NCBI RefSeq assembly: GCF_042652985.1
Contig: NZ_JBHSHQ010000035.1
Coordinates: 53,378 to 117,377 of the forward strand
Origin: Ruoffia tabacinasalis
GTDB taxonomy: Bacteria; Bacillota; Bacilli; Lactobacillales; Aerococcaceae
Direction of reading: 5' to 3'
DNA length: 64,000 bases
In this document: positions 43,732 to 51,808 of the stretch, in pieces
How the letters are laid out: each line of letters opens with the position of its first letter
Position numbering within the stretch: the first letter of the stretch is position 1
The notes under the pieces: generated by a model
The model's database searches: none
Told to the model about the DNA's origin: nothing
What the model saw: only the letters and a program-made list of their open reading frames with translations
Program-made: the position numbers and the translations under genes

Positions 43732-45141
43732 CTATTTCTCAGATAACTTCTGTGCAAGTTTATCCAACTTATCATCCTGTAAATAGCTCTTCAATGTTAT
43801 TATTTCCTTATTAGGATGAGCTCGCTTAGTCCGGTCAAGTAAGTCTTCATGTACTATAACAATATCAGCATCATCGGGCACTTCCTCAATTCGATAATTT
43901 TTTACAGTAATATCTTGAACTCCCGCATCTGTTATTTTTTTCTTGAATACAGAGGCACCCATCGCGCTACTTCCCATACCTGCGTCACAAGCAAAAGCAA
44001 TATTACTAATAGTACCATTATTGCCAGCCACCACTGCTTGGGTATTGTTTGCATCTAATTTACCTTCTTGCTTCATTGTTTTAGACGCTTCGACTGAGTC
44101 ATCAAAATCTTTTTCTGATTTGTCGAATCTTAAGATTACTGCTGTAACAAGGAATGATACTACAGTTGCAACCAATACACCCATTAACACTCCAAAGTAG
44201 TTACCTCGAGGTGTTAATGCAAGATATGAGAATATAGAACCTGGACTTGGTCCACCGACTAATCCAGCATCAAAGAATTGGAAAGTCAGTATCCCTGACA
44301 TTCCTCCTAAAATCATTGAGATGATAGTAAGGGGTTTCATTAATACATATGGGAAATACAATTCATGAATCCCACCAAAGAAGTGAATAATAATCGCTCC
44401 CGGCGCTGTTCTTTTCGCTGCACCTTTTCCAAACATAGTGAAGGCTAATAGCAATCCTAAACCTGGTCCAGGGTTAGATGCGACCATAAAGAAGATTGAT
44501 TTCCCAGCTTCAACCGTCTGTTGGATTCCTAATGGATAATAAATACCTTGATCAATCACATTATTTAAGAATAACACTTTTGCTGGCTCATTTATAAGTG
44601 ACAGTAAGGGAAGGAAACCTGTTGAAACTAACGCTTCTACTCCGACTGTTACAAGATTATTCAATGATTCAACTAGCGGACCAATAATGTAATATGAAAT
44701 TATTAGTAAGATTGCTCCTATAATACCAATTGAAAAGTTATTGATAATCATTTCAAATCCAGCTGGTATTTTACCATCTAAAAATGAATCGACTTTCTTC
44801 ATAATCCAACCGCCAAGTGGCCCTACAATCATTGCACCAAGGAACATTGGTATTTCAGACCCAATGATTACTCCCATAGTACCAAGGGCTCCTAACACGC
44901 CACCTCGCTTACCACCAATCATTTCTCCACCTGTATAGGCAAGAAGTAATGGTAATAGATATTGCGATGTTGGTCCAACTAATTGGCTTAGTGCTTCATT
45001 TGGAAACCAGCCATCTGGAATAAACAGCGCAGTAATAATCCCCCAGGCAATAAAAGCACCAATATTTGGCAGAACCATATTCGTTAGAAAACCACCAAAG
45101 GATTGTACCCTTGCTCTAGTAGATACTTTCTTATTACTCAT
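43732..45141 (-). CDS. mtlA: Mannitol-type PTS enzyme IICB
   Basis: A 469-aa PTS transporter with an MtlA-type IIC membrane domain (about residues 10-340; FGGFLTNMVLPNIGAFIAWG and FGGIHELYFPYVLMKP) and a C-terminal IIB domain (about 380-469) with the phosphocysteine motif FACDAGMGSSAMG. It imports and phosphorylates a hexitol, by homology mannitol. The ATG at 45141 follows AAAGGTGA. Last gene of the operon. The accessory genes suggest that mannitol may not be the only substrate. Confidence 0.9.
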   Translation of the reverse strand: MSNKKVSTRARVQSFGGFLTNMVLPNIGAFIAWGIITALFIPDGWFPNEALSQLVGPTSQYLLPLLLAYTGGEMIGGKRGGVLGALGTMGVIIGSEIPMFLGAMIVGPLGGWIMKKVDSFLDGKIPAGFEMIINNFSIGIIGAILLIISYYIIGPLVESLNNLVTVGVEALVSTGFLPLLSLINEPAKVLFLNNVIDQGIYYPLGIQQTVEAGKSIFFMVASNPGPGLGLLLAFTMFGKGAAKRTAPGAIIIHFFGGIHELYFPYVLMKPLTIISMILGGMSGILTFQFFDAGLVGGPSPGSIFSYLALTPRGNYFGVLMGVLVATVVSFLVTAVILRFDKSEKDFDDSVEASKTMKQEGKLDANNTQAVVAGNNGTISNIAFACDAGMGSSAMGASVFKKKITDAGVQDITVKNYRIEEVPDDADIVIVHEDLLDRTKRAHPNKEIITLKSYLQDDKLDKLAQKLSEK

Positions 45142-45142
45142 A

Positions 45143-45565
45143 TCATTCACCTTTTTCTAAAATATTTTTTAAATCATCTACGTTTTCGGTATTCAACAAT
45201 ACATCCAAATTTTTTTCATCCGATAAAATTAAGGCAAATTCTTGTAAAATTTCTAAGTGTCGTTCGTTATCCGTTGAAGCGAAAGTGATGAATAACTTAA
45301 CCGGTTTATTGTTTGGAAACTCTACACCTTCTTTTAATTTTAAGATACTAAAACCTGTATCTAATGCTCCATACTCTGATCTAGCATGAGGCATTGCGAT
45401 GTATGGTGAAATGATTATATAGTTTCCGTTTACTTTAACATTATTAATCATTGCATCTACATATTCTTCATTCACAATATTGTTTACCAATAGAGGTTCA
45501 GCAGACTGTCTAATTCCTTCTTCCCAACTAGACACACCTGATATTACATTATAATATCTATTCAT
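45143..45565 (-). CDS. PTS enzyme IIA, ascorbate (UlaC/SgaA)-like
   Basis: A 140-aa IIA protein of the PTS-EIIA-2 fold with the phosphorylated His in YIAMPHARSEYG. The PHAR context and the NDNERHLEIL-like segment (TDNERHLEILQEF) are closer to ascorbate-type IIA than to MtlF. It donates phosphate to the IIB domain of the adjacent MtlA. The stop abuts the mtlA start. The pairing of this IIA type with a mannitol IICB is unusual. Confidence 0.8.
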   Translation of the reverse strand: MNRYYNVISGVSSWEEGIRQSAEPLLVNNIVNEEYVDAMINNVKVNGNYIIISPYIAMPHARSEYGALDTGFSILKLKEGVEFPNNKPVKLFITFASTDNERHLEILQEFALILSDEKNLDVLLNTENVDDLKNILEKGE

Positions 45566-45585
45566 CCTCTAATCACAATCCTTTC

Positions 45586-46728
45586 TTAATCTAACAATAA
45601 ATTCGTATCTTCAACGACCACTTTATATTCACTGATAATCTCATCCAGTAACTCTTCTGGTAAAGCCAAAAGATGAGGAACAGCTTCGTCTATGCCATTC
45701 TCTTCTATTATCTTCTCAATATAATTAGCCTCATCATCATTCTCATCTCTAAATAGCAATGCAGAAACAACTAATTTAAGACTGTTAGCATATGGCAAGC
45801 CTAGTTCAAATAAACTTCTGATAGGAGATATTATACGCTCATCTTTACTCAGCTTTCTTCTAGGGTTTCTTCCCACTCTTTTCACTGAATCATTAAGCTT
45901 TTTATTCCCAAACCGCTCTAAAATACTATTAAAGTAATCACGCAATTCATTAATATCATCACCATACTCATTGACGAAAATTTGCATATTTTCGTTAATA
46001 ATATTTGTAACTAATCCTACTATCCTTTGATCGTCCATCGCATCTTGAATTGTCCGATAGCTGAATACATTACCAATATAAGCAAATGCAGCATGAGTTG
46101 CATTAACAATGAATAGTTTTCGTTTGATATAATATTCCATATTTTCTACATATTTGACGTGCTGTAGTTGATTAAAATTAGCATCCTTCTCAATAACCCA
46201 TTCAAAGAACGGTTCAACTACAGGTAGCAATTTTCCATTTTCGTCGATAGTACTTGCTTGTCTATCAATTGCGGAATTTAAAAATAATGTATTCTTTTCG
46301 ATTTCTTGCCATTCATCTGGCTCACTTACATTTTTTATTGCTTCTTTTAAAATATTCGTAGCATACATTACATTTTCGTTTGCAATGACTACTAAAGGTT
46401 TTTGCGCATTCCGCTCTAAAATACCTGCCTTAATTATTGGAGCAATCTTTTCTAAGTTTGGAACGCCAATAGCCGTAGTAAGTAATTGACTATTATTTAT
46501 AACTTCAGAGATAGCTGGATCATTTATATGCATTGCCATTACATTATCAATCCAATGTTCTGTATTAGCTTCATCTAGATAACGAATAGCATAACCCTTA
46601 TCAGCGTTGATCTGATCAATCACTTTATCATAAGCGTCCACAAAAGTTGTTTCAATATTGTTTTTGTGAAGCACTTCTCCTATAAACCCTCTACCTATAC
46701 TCCCTGCTCCGAAATGGATTGCTTTCAT
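45586..46728 (-). CDS. mtlD: Mannitol-1-phosphate 5-dehydrogenase MtlD
   Basis: A 380-aa polyol-specific long-chain dehydrogenase. The NAD loop HFGAGSIGRGFIGEVL, IANENVMYATNILK and NATHAAFAYIGN are typical. It oxidises mannitol-1-phosphate to fructose-6-phosphate; related hexitol phosphates are possible. The ATG at 46728 follows AAAGGAGAC; the longer frame to 46767 overlaps the upstream gene. Confidence 0.9.
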   Translation of the reverse strand: MKAIHFGAGSIGRGFIGEVLHKNNIETTFVDAYDKVIDQINADKGYAIRYLDEANTEHWIDNVMAMHINDPAISEVINNSQLLTTAIGVPNLEKIAPIIKAGILERNAQKPLVVIANENVMYATNILKEAIKNVSEPDEWQEIEKNTLFLNSAIDRQASTIDENGKLLPVVEPFFEWVIEKDANFNQLQHVKYVENMEYYIKRKLFIVNATHAAFAYIGNVFSYRTIQDAMDDQRIVGLVTNIINENMQIFVNEYGDDINELRDYFNSILERFGNKKLNDSVKRVGRNPRRKLSKDERIISPIRSLFELGLPYANSLKLVVSALLFRDENDDEANYIEKIIEENGIDEAVPHLLALPEELLDEIISEYKVVVEDTNLLLD

Positions 46729-46739
46729 AAAGTCTCCTT

Positions 46740-47297
46740 TTATTCTAAGTTGGCGTGAAATTCCCATAAACTTGGCATATCAATGTTTTTATTATCTATC
46801 ATCATCAGGCAGATTGTATCGCCTAGAAGTAATAATGATTGTTCGAACAAACTAGTCATTGGTTGCACTGATTTCGTTTCATTTTCTAATCCGAGTTTTG
46901 TTTGAACAGGGATTCTCACAAAGTAATCACTATAATTACTCATTGTACTATTCGGGTTTGAACCAATATGAGCAACCGTTGCATTGAAACTTTTTGCTTT
47001 CTTAGCAATTATCAATGGAAATGAACTTTCACCGCTTCCTGAACCAACAATCAATAAATCATTCTCAGTAATGGCTGGCTCTGTAATATCTCCAACAATA
47101 TGAGCATCAACGCCAATATGTGCTAATCTTTTAGCAAATGATTTTAATGATAGAAGCACTCGCCCAACAGCGACAAAAAATACTTTATCGGCTTTTTCAA
47201 TCGCTTCAATTAATGCATTAACTTCATCTGCAGATATATTCTCAAAGGTCTGCTTAATCTCCGAAACAATCTCGTTTTGTGCTTTATTAAATTCCAT
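46740..47297 (-). CDS. hxlB: 6-phospho-3-hexuloisomerase-like SIS protein
   Basis: A 185-aa SIS-domain isomerase. AVGRVLLSLKSFAKRLAHIG, the GSGSGESSF loop and SVQPMTSLFEQSLLLLGD match the PHI/HxlB family, which interconverts arabino-3-hexulose-6-phosphate and fructose-6-phosphate. No hexulose-phosphate synthase is present, so this is not a formaldehyde RuMP pathway. With the RPE-like gene just upstream it suggests a route from an unusual hexulose phosphate to fructose-6-phosphate. Confidence 0.85.
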   Translation of the reverse strand: MEFNKAQNEIVSEIKQTFENISADEVNALIEAIEKADKVFFVAVGRVLLSLKSFAKRLAHIGVDAHIVGDITEPAITENDLLIVGSGSGESSFPLIIAKKAKSFNATVAHIGSNPNSTMSNYSDYFVRIPVQTKLGLENETKSVQPMTSLFEQSLLLLGDTICLMMIDNKNIDMPSLWEFHANLE

Positions 47298-47299
47298 GT

Positions 47300-47980
47300 T
47301 TACCCCCTGTTAATCCCTTTTAATATTTTTTCTTTATTATTTTCTAATGTGTCATCTGATCTAAATAGGCTCGTACTTCCTAGCACTAAATTACTCGCTC
47401 CTGCCTCAACTAAATCTGGAATTGTCTCAAGCGATACTCGTCCATCAACTTGGATATCCACATCGACATTGCGTTCCTCTATGTAAGACTTAAGTTTATT
47501 GATTTTCTTCAAAGCGTATGGCACCTGTTTCTCACCTTTATTAGTGGCGAATCCAGGGTTAATTAACATTAAACAAACCATATCGATTTCTTCTAAGACA
47601 ATATCAAGTGTTTCAATTGGCGTTGCAGGATTTAATGCAATACCTACTTTCGCATCGCTATTCTTGATTAAGTTAATAAATCGATCCACATGTAAAGACG
47701 TTTCTAAGTGGAAAGTCACACTCTGTACACCAATCTCAAGCATCTCTTTAATAAAGTATTCGTTATTCGAAGACATAATATGAATGTCAAAATTCATATC
47801 CGTAATTTCTCTTAATCTTTTAACAGTCTCAATCCCTAACGGCATGCTAGGACTAAAATCTCCATCAATAATATCAATATGTAATGTATCCATTCCTAAT
47901 TCTTCAAGTTCTCTAACACCGGCTTCTAAATTTACCAAGTCAGCACACATGATTGAAGGTGACAATGTAATATTTTTCAT
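47300..47980 (-). CDS. Ribulose-/allulose-phosphate 3-epimerase family
   Basis: A 226-aa TIM-barrel epimerase. SPSIMCADLVNLEAGV, the metal motif LHIDIIDGDFSP, INPGFATNKG and QVDGRVSLETIP are conserved. The size and divergence fit the AlsE-like group (D-allulose-6-phosphate 3-epimerase) rather than housekeeping Rpe. The ATG at 47980 follows TAGGAGG. First gene of the operon. Confidence 0.85.
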   Translation of the reverse strand: MKNITLSPSIMCADLVNLEAGVRELEELGMDTLHIDIIDGDFSPSMPLGIETVKRLREITDMNFDIHIMSSNNEYFIKEMLEIGVQSVTFHLETSLHVDRFINLIKNSDAKVGIALNPATPIETLDIVLEEIDMVCLMLINPGFATNKGEKQVPYALKKINKLKSYIEERNVDVDIQVDGRVSLETIPDLVEAGASNLVLGSTSLFRSDDTLENNKEKILKGINRG

Positions 47981-48007
47981 CTTATTCCTCCTAAAGTTTG
48001 TAACTAC

Positions 48008-48036
48008 ATAGTAACCGCTTTCGCTCATCTTGTCAA
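48008..48036 (-). promoter_or_regulatory. Promoter of the hexitol operon
   Basis: TTGACA (48036-48031), a 17-bp spacer and TACTAT (48013-48008) on the minus strand. Close to consensus, hence probably controlled by the DeoR protein. Confidence 0.85.
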
Positions 48037-48063
48037 TACAAACACGCAAATACTTTGCTTGTT

Positions 48064-48136
48064 TATGCATATTTTATGCGCGTTATTGTATTTTAAATCG
48101 ATTTCAAGTATATTTATACTTATATTATGCGCATAA
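48064..48136. promoter_or_regulatory. DeoR-type operator repeats in the divergent region
   Basis: TTATGCGCATAA at 48125-48136 is a perfect palindrome. Related half-matching copies TTATGCGCGTTA (about 48075-48086) and TTATGCAT (about 48063-48070) lie nearby. They fit binding sites for the divergent DeoR regulator. Confidence 0.6.
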
Positions 48137-48154
48137 ATGAGGCAGGTGGATTAA

Positions 48155-48859
48155 TTGTTAAAAAACGAAAGACAACAAGAAATCATAGATATTCTTGAGG
48201 TTAGTAAAAAAGTAATAACAAAAGAATTAGTCTCTCATTTTAATGTCTCTGAGGATACAATTCGTAGAGACTTAAAAGAGTTAGAAGATTTAAATAGATT
48301 AAAAAGAGTATATAGCGGAGCCGTTCGCGTTGGACCAGCTGTTACTGACTTTAACTATCGAACTACCGTGAACTTAGAAGAAAAGAATGAGATGGCATTA
48401 TCTGCCCTTGAGTATTTGAAAGAAGATTCTATTATATTAATAGATGGAAGTACTTCAAACCTAGCGCTTGCTAGAATGATACCTAACGAATTCAAAGCGA
48501 CAGTCATTACCAACTCTCCGCCAATTGCTATTGAATTATCCAACCATCCCAATATTAACGTTATTAATATTGGCGGCGAGTATTACAAACGTTCCATGAT
48601 CAATATCGGAGTAAGTGCATTTCAACAGATTAATAAAGTCAGAGCTGACTTATATGTGATGGGTGTTTACAATATAGATCCAGATGTAGGCAGTAGCGTC
48701 CCTACTCTCGCTGAAGCAGAAATTAAACAAGCAATGGTAAGTGTATCGACAGAGGTCCTTTCCATGGTTACACCTGATAAGTTTGATACTGTTAGTAATT
48801 ATATAGTAGGAGATTATGATGAAATTACTTATTTGATAACTACTACTGGAGAAAAATAA
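48155..48859 (+). CDS. DeoR/GlpR-family transcription regulator
   Basis: A 234-aa regulator with an N-terminal winged helix (RQQEIIDILEVSKKV, then FNVSEDTIRRDLKELED) and a C-terminal sugar-phosphate sensor domain (ILIDGSTSNLALARM). It starts at a TTG behind AGGTGG. It diverges from the hexitol operon and very likely represses it, with a phosphorylated sugar as inducer. Confidence 0.9.
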   Translation: MLKNERQQEIIDILEVSKKVITKELVSHFNVSEDTIRRDLKELEDLNRLKRVYSGAVRVGPAVTDFNYRTTVNLEEKNEMALSALEYLKEDSIILIDGSTSNLALARMIPNEFKATVITNSPPIAIELSNHPNINVINIGGEYYKRSMINIGVSAFQQINKVRADLYVMGVYNIDPDVGSSVPTLAEAEIKQAMVSVSTEVLSMVTPDKFDTVSNYIVGDYDEITYLITTTGEK

Positions 48860-48869
48860 TACAATAATT

Positions 48870-48937
48870 AAAACTACTCCTTACCAAGTTTTAAGAGTGC
48901 ATTTTTACTCTGTTACTTGGTAAGGGGTAGTTTTCTA
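48870..48937. terminator. Terminator after the DeoR gene
   Basis: AAAACTACTCCTTACCAAGT (48870-48889) pairs with ACTTGGTAAGGGGTAGTTTT (48915-48934). Confidence 0.88.
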
Positions 48938-49007
48938 TTTAATAGTATGAAATTCTGTAATGAACGTAGTGATGACTCAAAGTTACTCCAAACGTGGACT
49001 TTTTACT

Positions 49008-50186
49008 CTAAACAGAGTTTTCTTGGAAGTCCTCATACGATCCAGTTTCCACAAAGTCTAAATAATAGTAATCATCACTCTTCTTCGTTAACTTAACACT
49101 ATCAATTCCAATTTCATCTAGCATCTCCATCGTTACCAAATTACTTGGTTTAACTTTCAAGACATCCCTTAAGATCCATTCGCCTAATTCTTTATTAGGA
49201 TTAGACATAAGCGCCTTCCCTCCAGCTTGAGCTACTTTACAATTCATTACTCGTCCGTTCGGTAATTCAACATCAAATGATGGTGAGTCTTTTGCGCTCT
49301 CTGTGCTTGTTTTACGCTCTCTTGAATAGACAAAGAAATCTTTATATTCTCTATGAATCCAAGATGGTATGGAGATATAAACTTCGTCATGATGACGCGG
49401 TCGCCCTTTCGCATTCCATTGGTTTAAACCAGACCGTTCTGGGACTTTGCCTTCCCTTGGTGAATAGAGTGGTAGTATTATGTAATTTTCTTCTTGAGTA
49501 ACTGATGTTTCAGAGGTCACTATTTTTGGTTGCAACGATTTCAAGAAATCAAATGGATTCTCAAGTATTTCAACGTTGAATGTGATTATTCTATTTTGTT
49601 CTGTTGTATCAAACCGTTTAAGCAACGTGTTTTTTGACAAACTAAAGGAATATTCATTCAGTTTATCTTCGAATTTTATCGTATTCTTCCCTTGCTTTTT
49701 AGGTATCCTAATCGAATTGATATCGATTAAATCCATCCCAGTTTCATAGACATTCATTCTACCCGGTTCTCTAGTAATTAGGTGATAGATTGATGCTTCC
49801 GTGTCTACCATGTTTTGCGTCACATTAATACGCTTGTTCCTTAACTCAGCCACAGTATGGACAATATCTTCAACATTCTTAAAAGACCTTATCTTATCAC
49901 TATCATTATTAAATTCCGCTACCTTCTGAAAGGTTCGTCCATTATTATTCAAGAAAGTTTTTAAACCAATCCCCATTTTCCCTTTGGTGGCATCATATGA
50001 GACATCCCCACGTGAAAGGTTCTTCGCATCAAATGAAGAACAAAATAAGTTCTCATGAGCACGATAATATAAATAAGGAGACGCATTATCTGAGAATAAG
50101 TTTGATAATGAACCAAGTATCTTTAACATTTCTATGTATTCATTTTGTTGATCACGAGTCTGCTGACCCCAAAAATCGTGTTCCAT
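49008..50186 (-). CDS. Probable type II restriction endonuclease with NgoFVII-like C-terminal domain
   Basis: A 392-aa protein. The C-terminal 160 residues (RPRHHDEVYISIPSWIHREY, LPNGRVMNCKVAQAGGKALM, NPNKELGEWILRDVL, IGIDSVKL) resemble the B3-like DNA-binding domain of NgoFVII-family enzymes. The N-terminal half (YLYYRAHENLFCSSFDAKNL, YDATKGKMGIGLKTFL) has no HKD phospholipase motif; the Asp...Lys pair may be a divergent PD-(D/E)XK core. The ATG at 50186 follows AGAGGAAGTGAG. It lies downstream of a C5 methyltransferase on the same strand, now parted by an IS3-family element. Nuclease function is inferred from context and the C-terminal domain. Confidence 0.7.
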   Translation of the reverse strand: MEHDFWGQQTRDQQNEYIEMLKILGSLSNLFSDNASPYLYYRAHENLFCSSFDAKNLSRGDVSYDATKGKMGIGLKTFLNNNGRTFQKVAEFNNDSDKIRSFKNVEDIVHTVAELRNKRINVTQNMVDTEASIYHLITREPGRMNVYETGMDLIDINSIRIPKKQGKNTIKFEDKLNEYSFSLSKNTLLKRFDTTEQNRIITFNVEILENPFDFLKSLQPKIVTSETSVTQEENYIILPLYSPREGKVPERSGLNQWNAKGRPRHHDEVYISIPSWIHREYKDFFVYSRERKTSTESAKDSPSFDVELPNGRVMNCKVAQAGGKALMSNPNKELGEWILRDVLKVKPSNLVTMEMLDEIGIDSVKLTKKSDDYYYLDFVETGSYEDFQENSV

Positions 50187-50235
50187 GTCGCTCACTTCCT
50201 CTTCGTTATTGCATTTAAAACGCTTCAATACATAT

Positions 50236-50244
50236 ATAATACCA
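50236..50244 (-). promoter_or_regulatory. Extended -10 element before the nuclease gene
   Basis: TGGTATTAT on the minus strand fits TGnTATAAT with one mismatch. It lies between the IS and the nuclease ATG, so the nuclease could be transcribed in spite of the insertion. Confidence 0.5.
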
Positions 50245-50314
50245 AATATGTAAATAAAGTTCTCTCAATTAAGAGAAATAAAAAAGCTAGCAATCACTCT
50301 GGATTATGTAGTGA

Positions 50315-50349
50315 CCCCCTAAATCCGGACATGGATTTAGGGGGTTTTT
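50315..50349 (+). terminator. Hairpin with T5 at the left end of the IS, before OrfA
   Basis: CCCCCTAAATCC (50315-50326) pairs perfectly with GGATTTAGGGGG (50333-50344), followed by T5 and then the OrfA ATG at 50352. It should stop transcription coming from outside and would also hide the only SD-like GGGGG in read-through RNA. Confidence 0.75.
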
Positions 50350-50351
50350 AG

Positions 50352-50888
50352 ATGGAAAAAGAATATAATAAAGAGCTAAGATTGATGGTAGTTAAAGAAA
50401 ATGAAGCGGGTGTTTCACAACAGAGCTTAGCTAAAAAATATGGTGTGGCACGTAGTACAATTAAAAATTGGTGTTATCAATATCAAATGTATGGTGAGGC
50501 TGGGATTGAAAATAGCTTGTCTAAAACGAAATATAGTGGCGAATTCAAGTTATCTGTTTTAAACTATAGACACATACATCAGGTGTCTTATAGAGAAGCG
50601 GCTGAACACTTTAATATCAAACAAGGCTCCACGATTGCCAACTGGCAGAGAGCGTATGATAGTCAAGGGTTTGAAGGCTTAACTGGGGCACCCGGACGTC
50701 CAAAAAACAAAGGAGACCGTGCAATGACTCATCAAGATAAGCAACCTCGAAACCTATCACAATCTGAACTAGAAGAACTTATTGAATTAAGAGAAAAAAC
50801 TATGTATTTAGAAGCGGAAAACGCGTATCTAAAAAAGTTGAAGGCCTTGATCCAGAAACAATCAAACACAAAGAAAAAACAAAAATAA
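50352..50888 (+). CDS. IS3-family transposase OrfA (HTH)
   Basis: A 178-aa protein with two helix-turn-helix units (GVSQQSLAKKYGVARSTIKNW and VSYREAAEHFNIKQGSTIANW) and a C-terminal leucine-zipper-like stretch. It binds the IS ends. Near its 3' end an A6 run (50874-50879) followed by C allows -1 frameshifting into OrfB, whose frame is open there. Confidence 0.9.
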   Translation: MEKEYNKELRLMVVKENEAGVSQQSLAKKYGVARSTIKNWCYQYQMYGEAGIENSLSKTKYSGEFKLSVLNYRHIHQVSYREAAEHFNIKQGSTIANWQRAYDSQGFEGLTGAPGRPKNKGDRAMTHQDKQPRNLSQSELEELIELREKTMYLEAENAYLKKLKALIQKQSNTKKKQK

Positions 50889-50914
50889 TTCTGGAATTAA
50901 GGCGTGAATTCCCA

Positions 50915-51751
50915 GTGATTAAGCTTAAGACTTGGCTTGAGTTGGTAGCCATTCCTAAGAGTTCATTCTATGAATGGAAAGCGAAATTAAATCAATCCGA
51001 GGAGGATACGGAAGAGAATACACTCATCGAAGCAATTAAAGCAATCATTGATGCGTCAAGTCAAAGTTATGGGTATCGCAGGGTCACCTTAGCTCTAAAT
51101 CAGCGAGGACGTAAAATTAATCATAAGCGTGTCTTAAGAATTATGCGAGAAAATCAACTCTTGTGTGTGAAATTCCGCCGTAAAAGTCGTCGATATAGTT
51201 CATTCAAAGGAGAAGTTGGAACCATCGCTGATAATCATCTGGATCGCCAATTTGTTACGGAAGAACCGAATCAAGTTTGGGTGAGTGATGTGACCGAATT
51301 TAAAGTAGCCCATTCAGAAAGTAAATTGTATTTATCGCCGATCATGGATCTCTATAACAGTGAAATTATCGCGTATAGTCTCAGTCAATCTCCGACAGTT
51401 AAATTTACCAATCAATCGCTTGAAGATGCATTAACAACGTTACCTGAGCAACACGACTTAATGGTACACACCGACCAAGGATTTCATTATCAACACTGGT
51501 CATGGGTCAAGCTACTTGAAGAAAACAATATTTGTCAGAGTATGTCCCGACGAGGGAACTGTCTAGATAATGCACCGATGGAAAACTTTTTTGGTTTATT
51601 GAAGCAAGAAATGTACTACGGTGAAACTTTCGAAAGTATCGAGGAGTTAGAAGCACGAATCAGATCATATATTTACTGGTACAACCACGAACGTATTAAA
51701 ACAAAACTAAACGGCCTGTCACCTATTCAATATAGGTTACAAGCCGCTTAG
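50915..51751 (+). CDS. IS3-family transposase OrfB (DDE integrase)
   Basis: A 278-aa part with the rve integrase core: VWVSDVTEF (first Asp), MVHTDQGFHY (second Asp) and NCLDNAPMENFFG (Glu), then the usual YNHERIKTKLNGLSP end. The frame is open upstream to about 50879, so the working product is probably an OrfAB fusion made by -1 frameshift, reading TKIILELRREFPVIK across the joint. Confidence 0.92.
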   Translation: MIKLKTWLELVAIPKSSFYEWKAKLNQSEEDTEENTLIEAIKAIIDASSQSYGYRRVTLALNQRGRKINHKRVLRIMRENQLLCVKFRRKSRRYSSFKGEVGTIADNHLDRQFVTEEPNQVWVSDVTEFKVAHSESKLYLSPIMDLYNSEIIAYSLSQSPTVKFTNQSLEDALTTLPEQHDLMVHTDQGFHYQHWSWVKLLEENNICQSMSRRGNCLDNAPMENFFGLLKQEMYYGETFESIEELEARIRSYIYWYNHERIKTKLNGLSPIQYRLQAA

Positions 51752-51808
51752 AAAAATTATTCAATTAAAGTCCGTTTTTAAGGGTGCACTACATTACTAG
51801 CCTCGGAT

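Larger units (their letters stand above)
50307..51793 (+). mobile_element. IS3-family (IS150-group-like) insertion sequence
   Basis: A 1487-bp element. Its ends TGTAGTG...CCGGACAT (left) and the complement TGTAGTGCACCC...CGGACTTT (right) form imperfect inverted repeats of about 26 bp. A 3-bp direct repeat TTA flanks it (50304-50306 and 51794-51796). It encodes OrfA and OrfB in 0 and -1 frames. It sits between a methyltransferase and its likely nuclease, in opposite orientation to both, and looks intact. Confidence 0.92.

Noticed and set aside
46850..46862. LexA-like palindrome TTGTTCGAACAA
   Set aside because: It has no N4 centre between half-sites and lies inside the hxlB-like coding sequence.
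43732..47980. Formaldehyde-fixing RuMP pathway because of HxlB
   Set aside because: No hexulose-6-phosphate synthase is present; the neighbouring barrel is an RPE-type epimerase and the rest are hexitol genes.
49008..50186. Phospholipase-D (HKD) nuclease core as in BfiI/NgoFVII
   Set aside because: No HxKxxxxD motif is visible in the N-terminal half, so only the C-terminal domain is assigned.
50873..50880. Canonical AAAAAAC slippery heptamer for OrfAB
   Set aside because: The heptamer is out of phase with the OrfA codons; slippage would have to use the in-phase AAA-AAA pair. The -1 frameshift itself remains likely.
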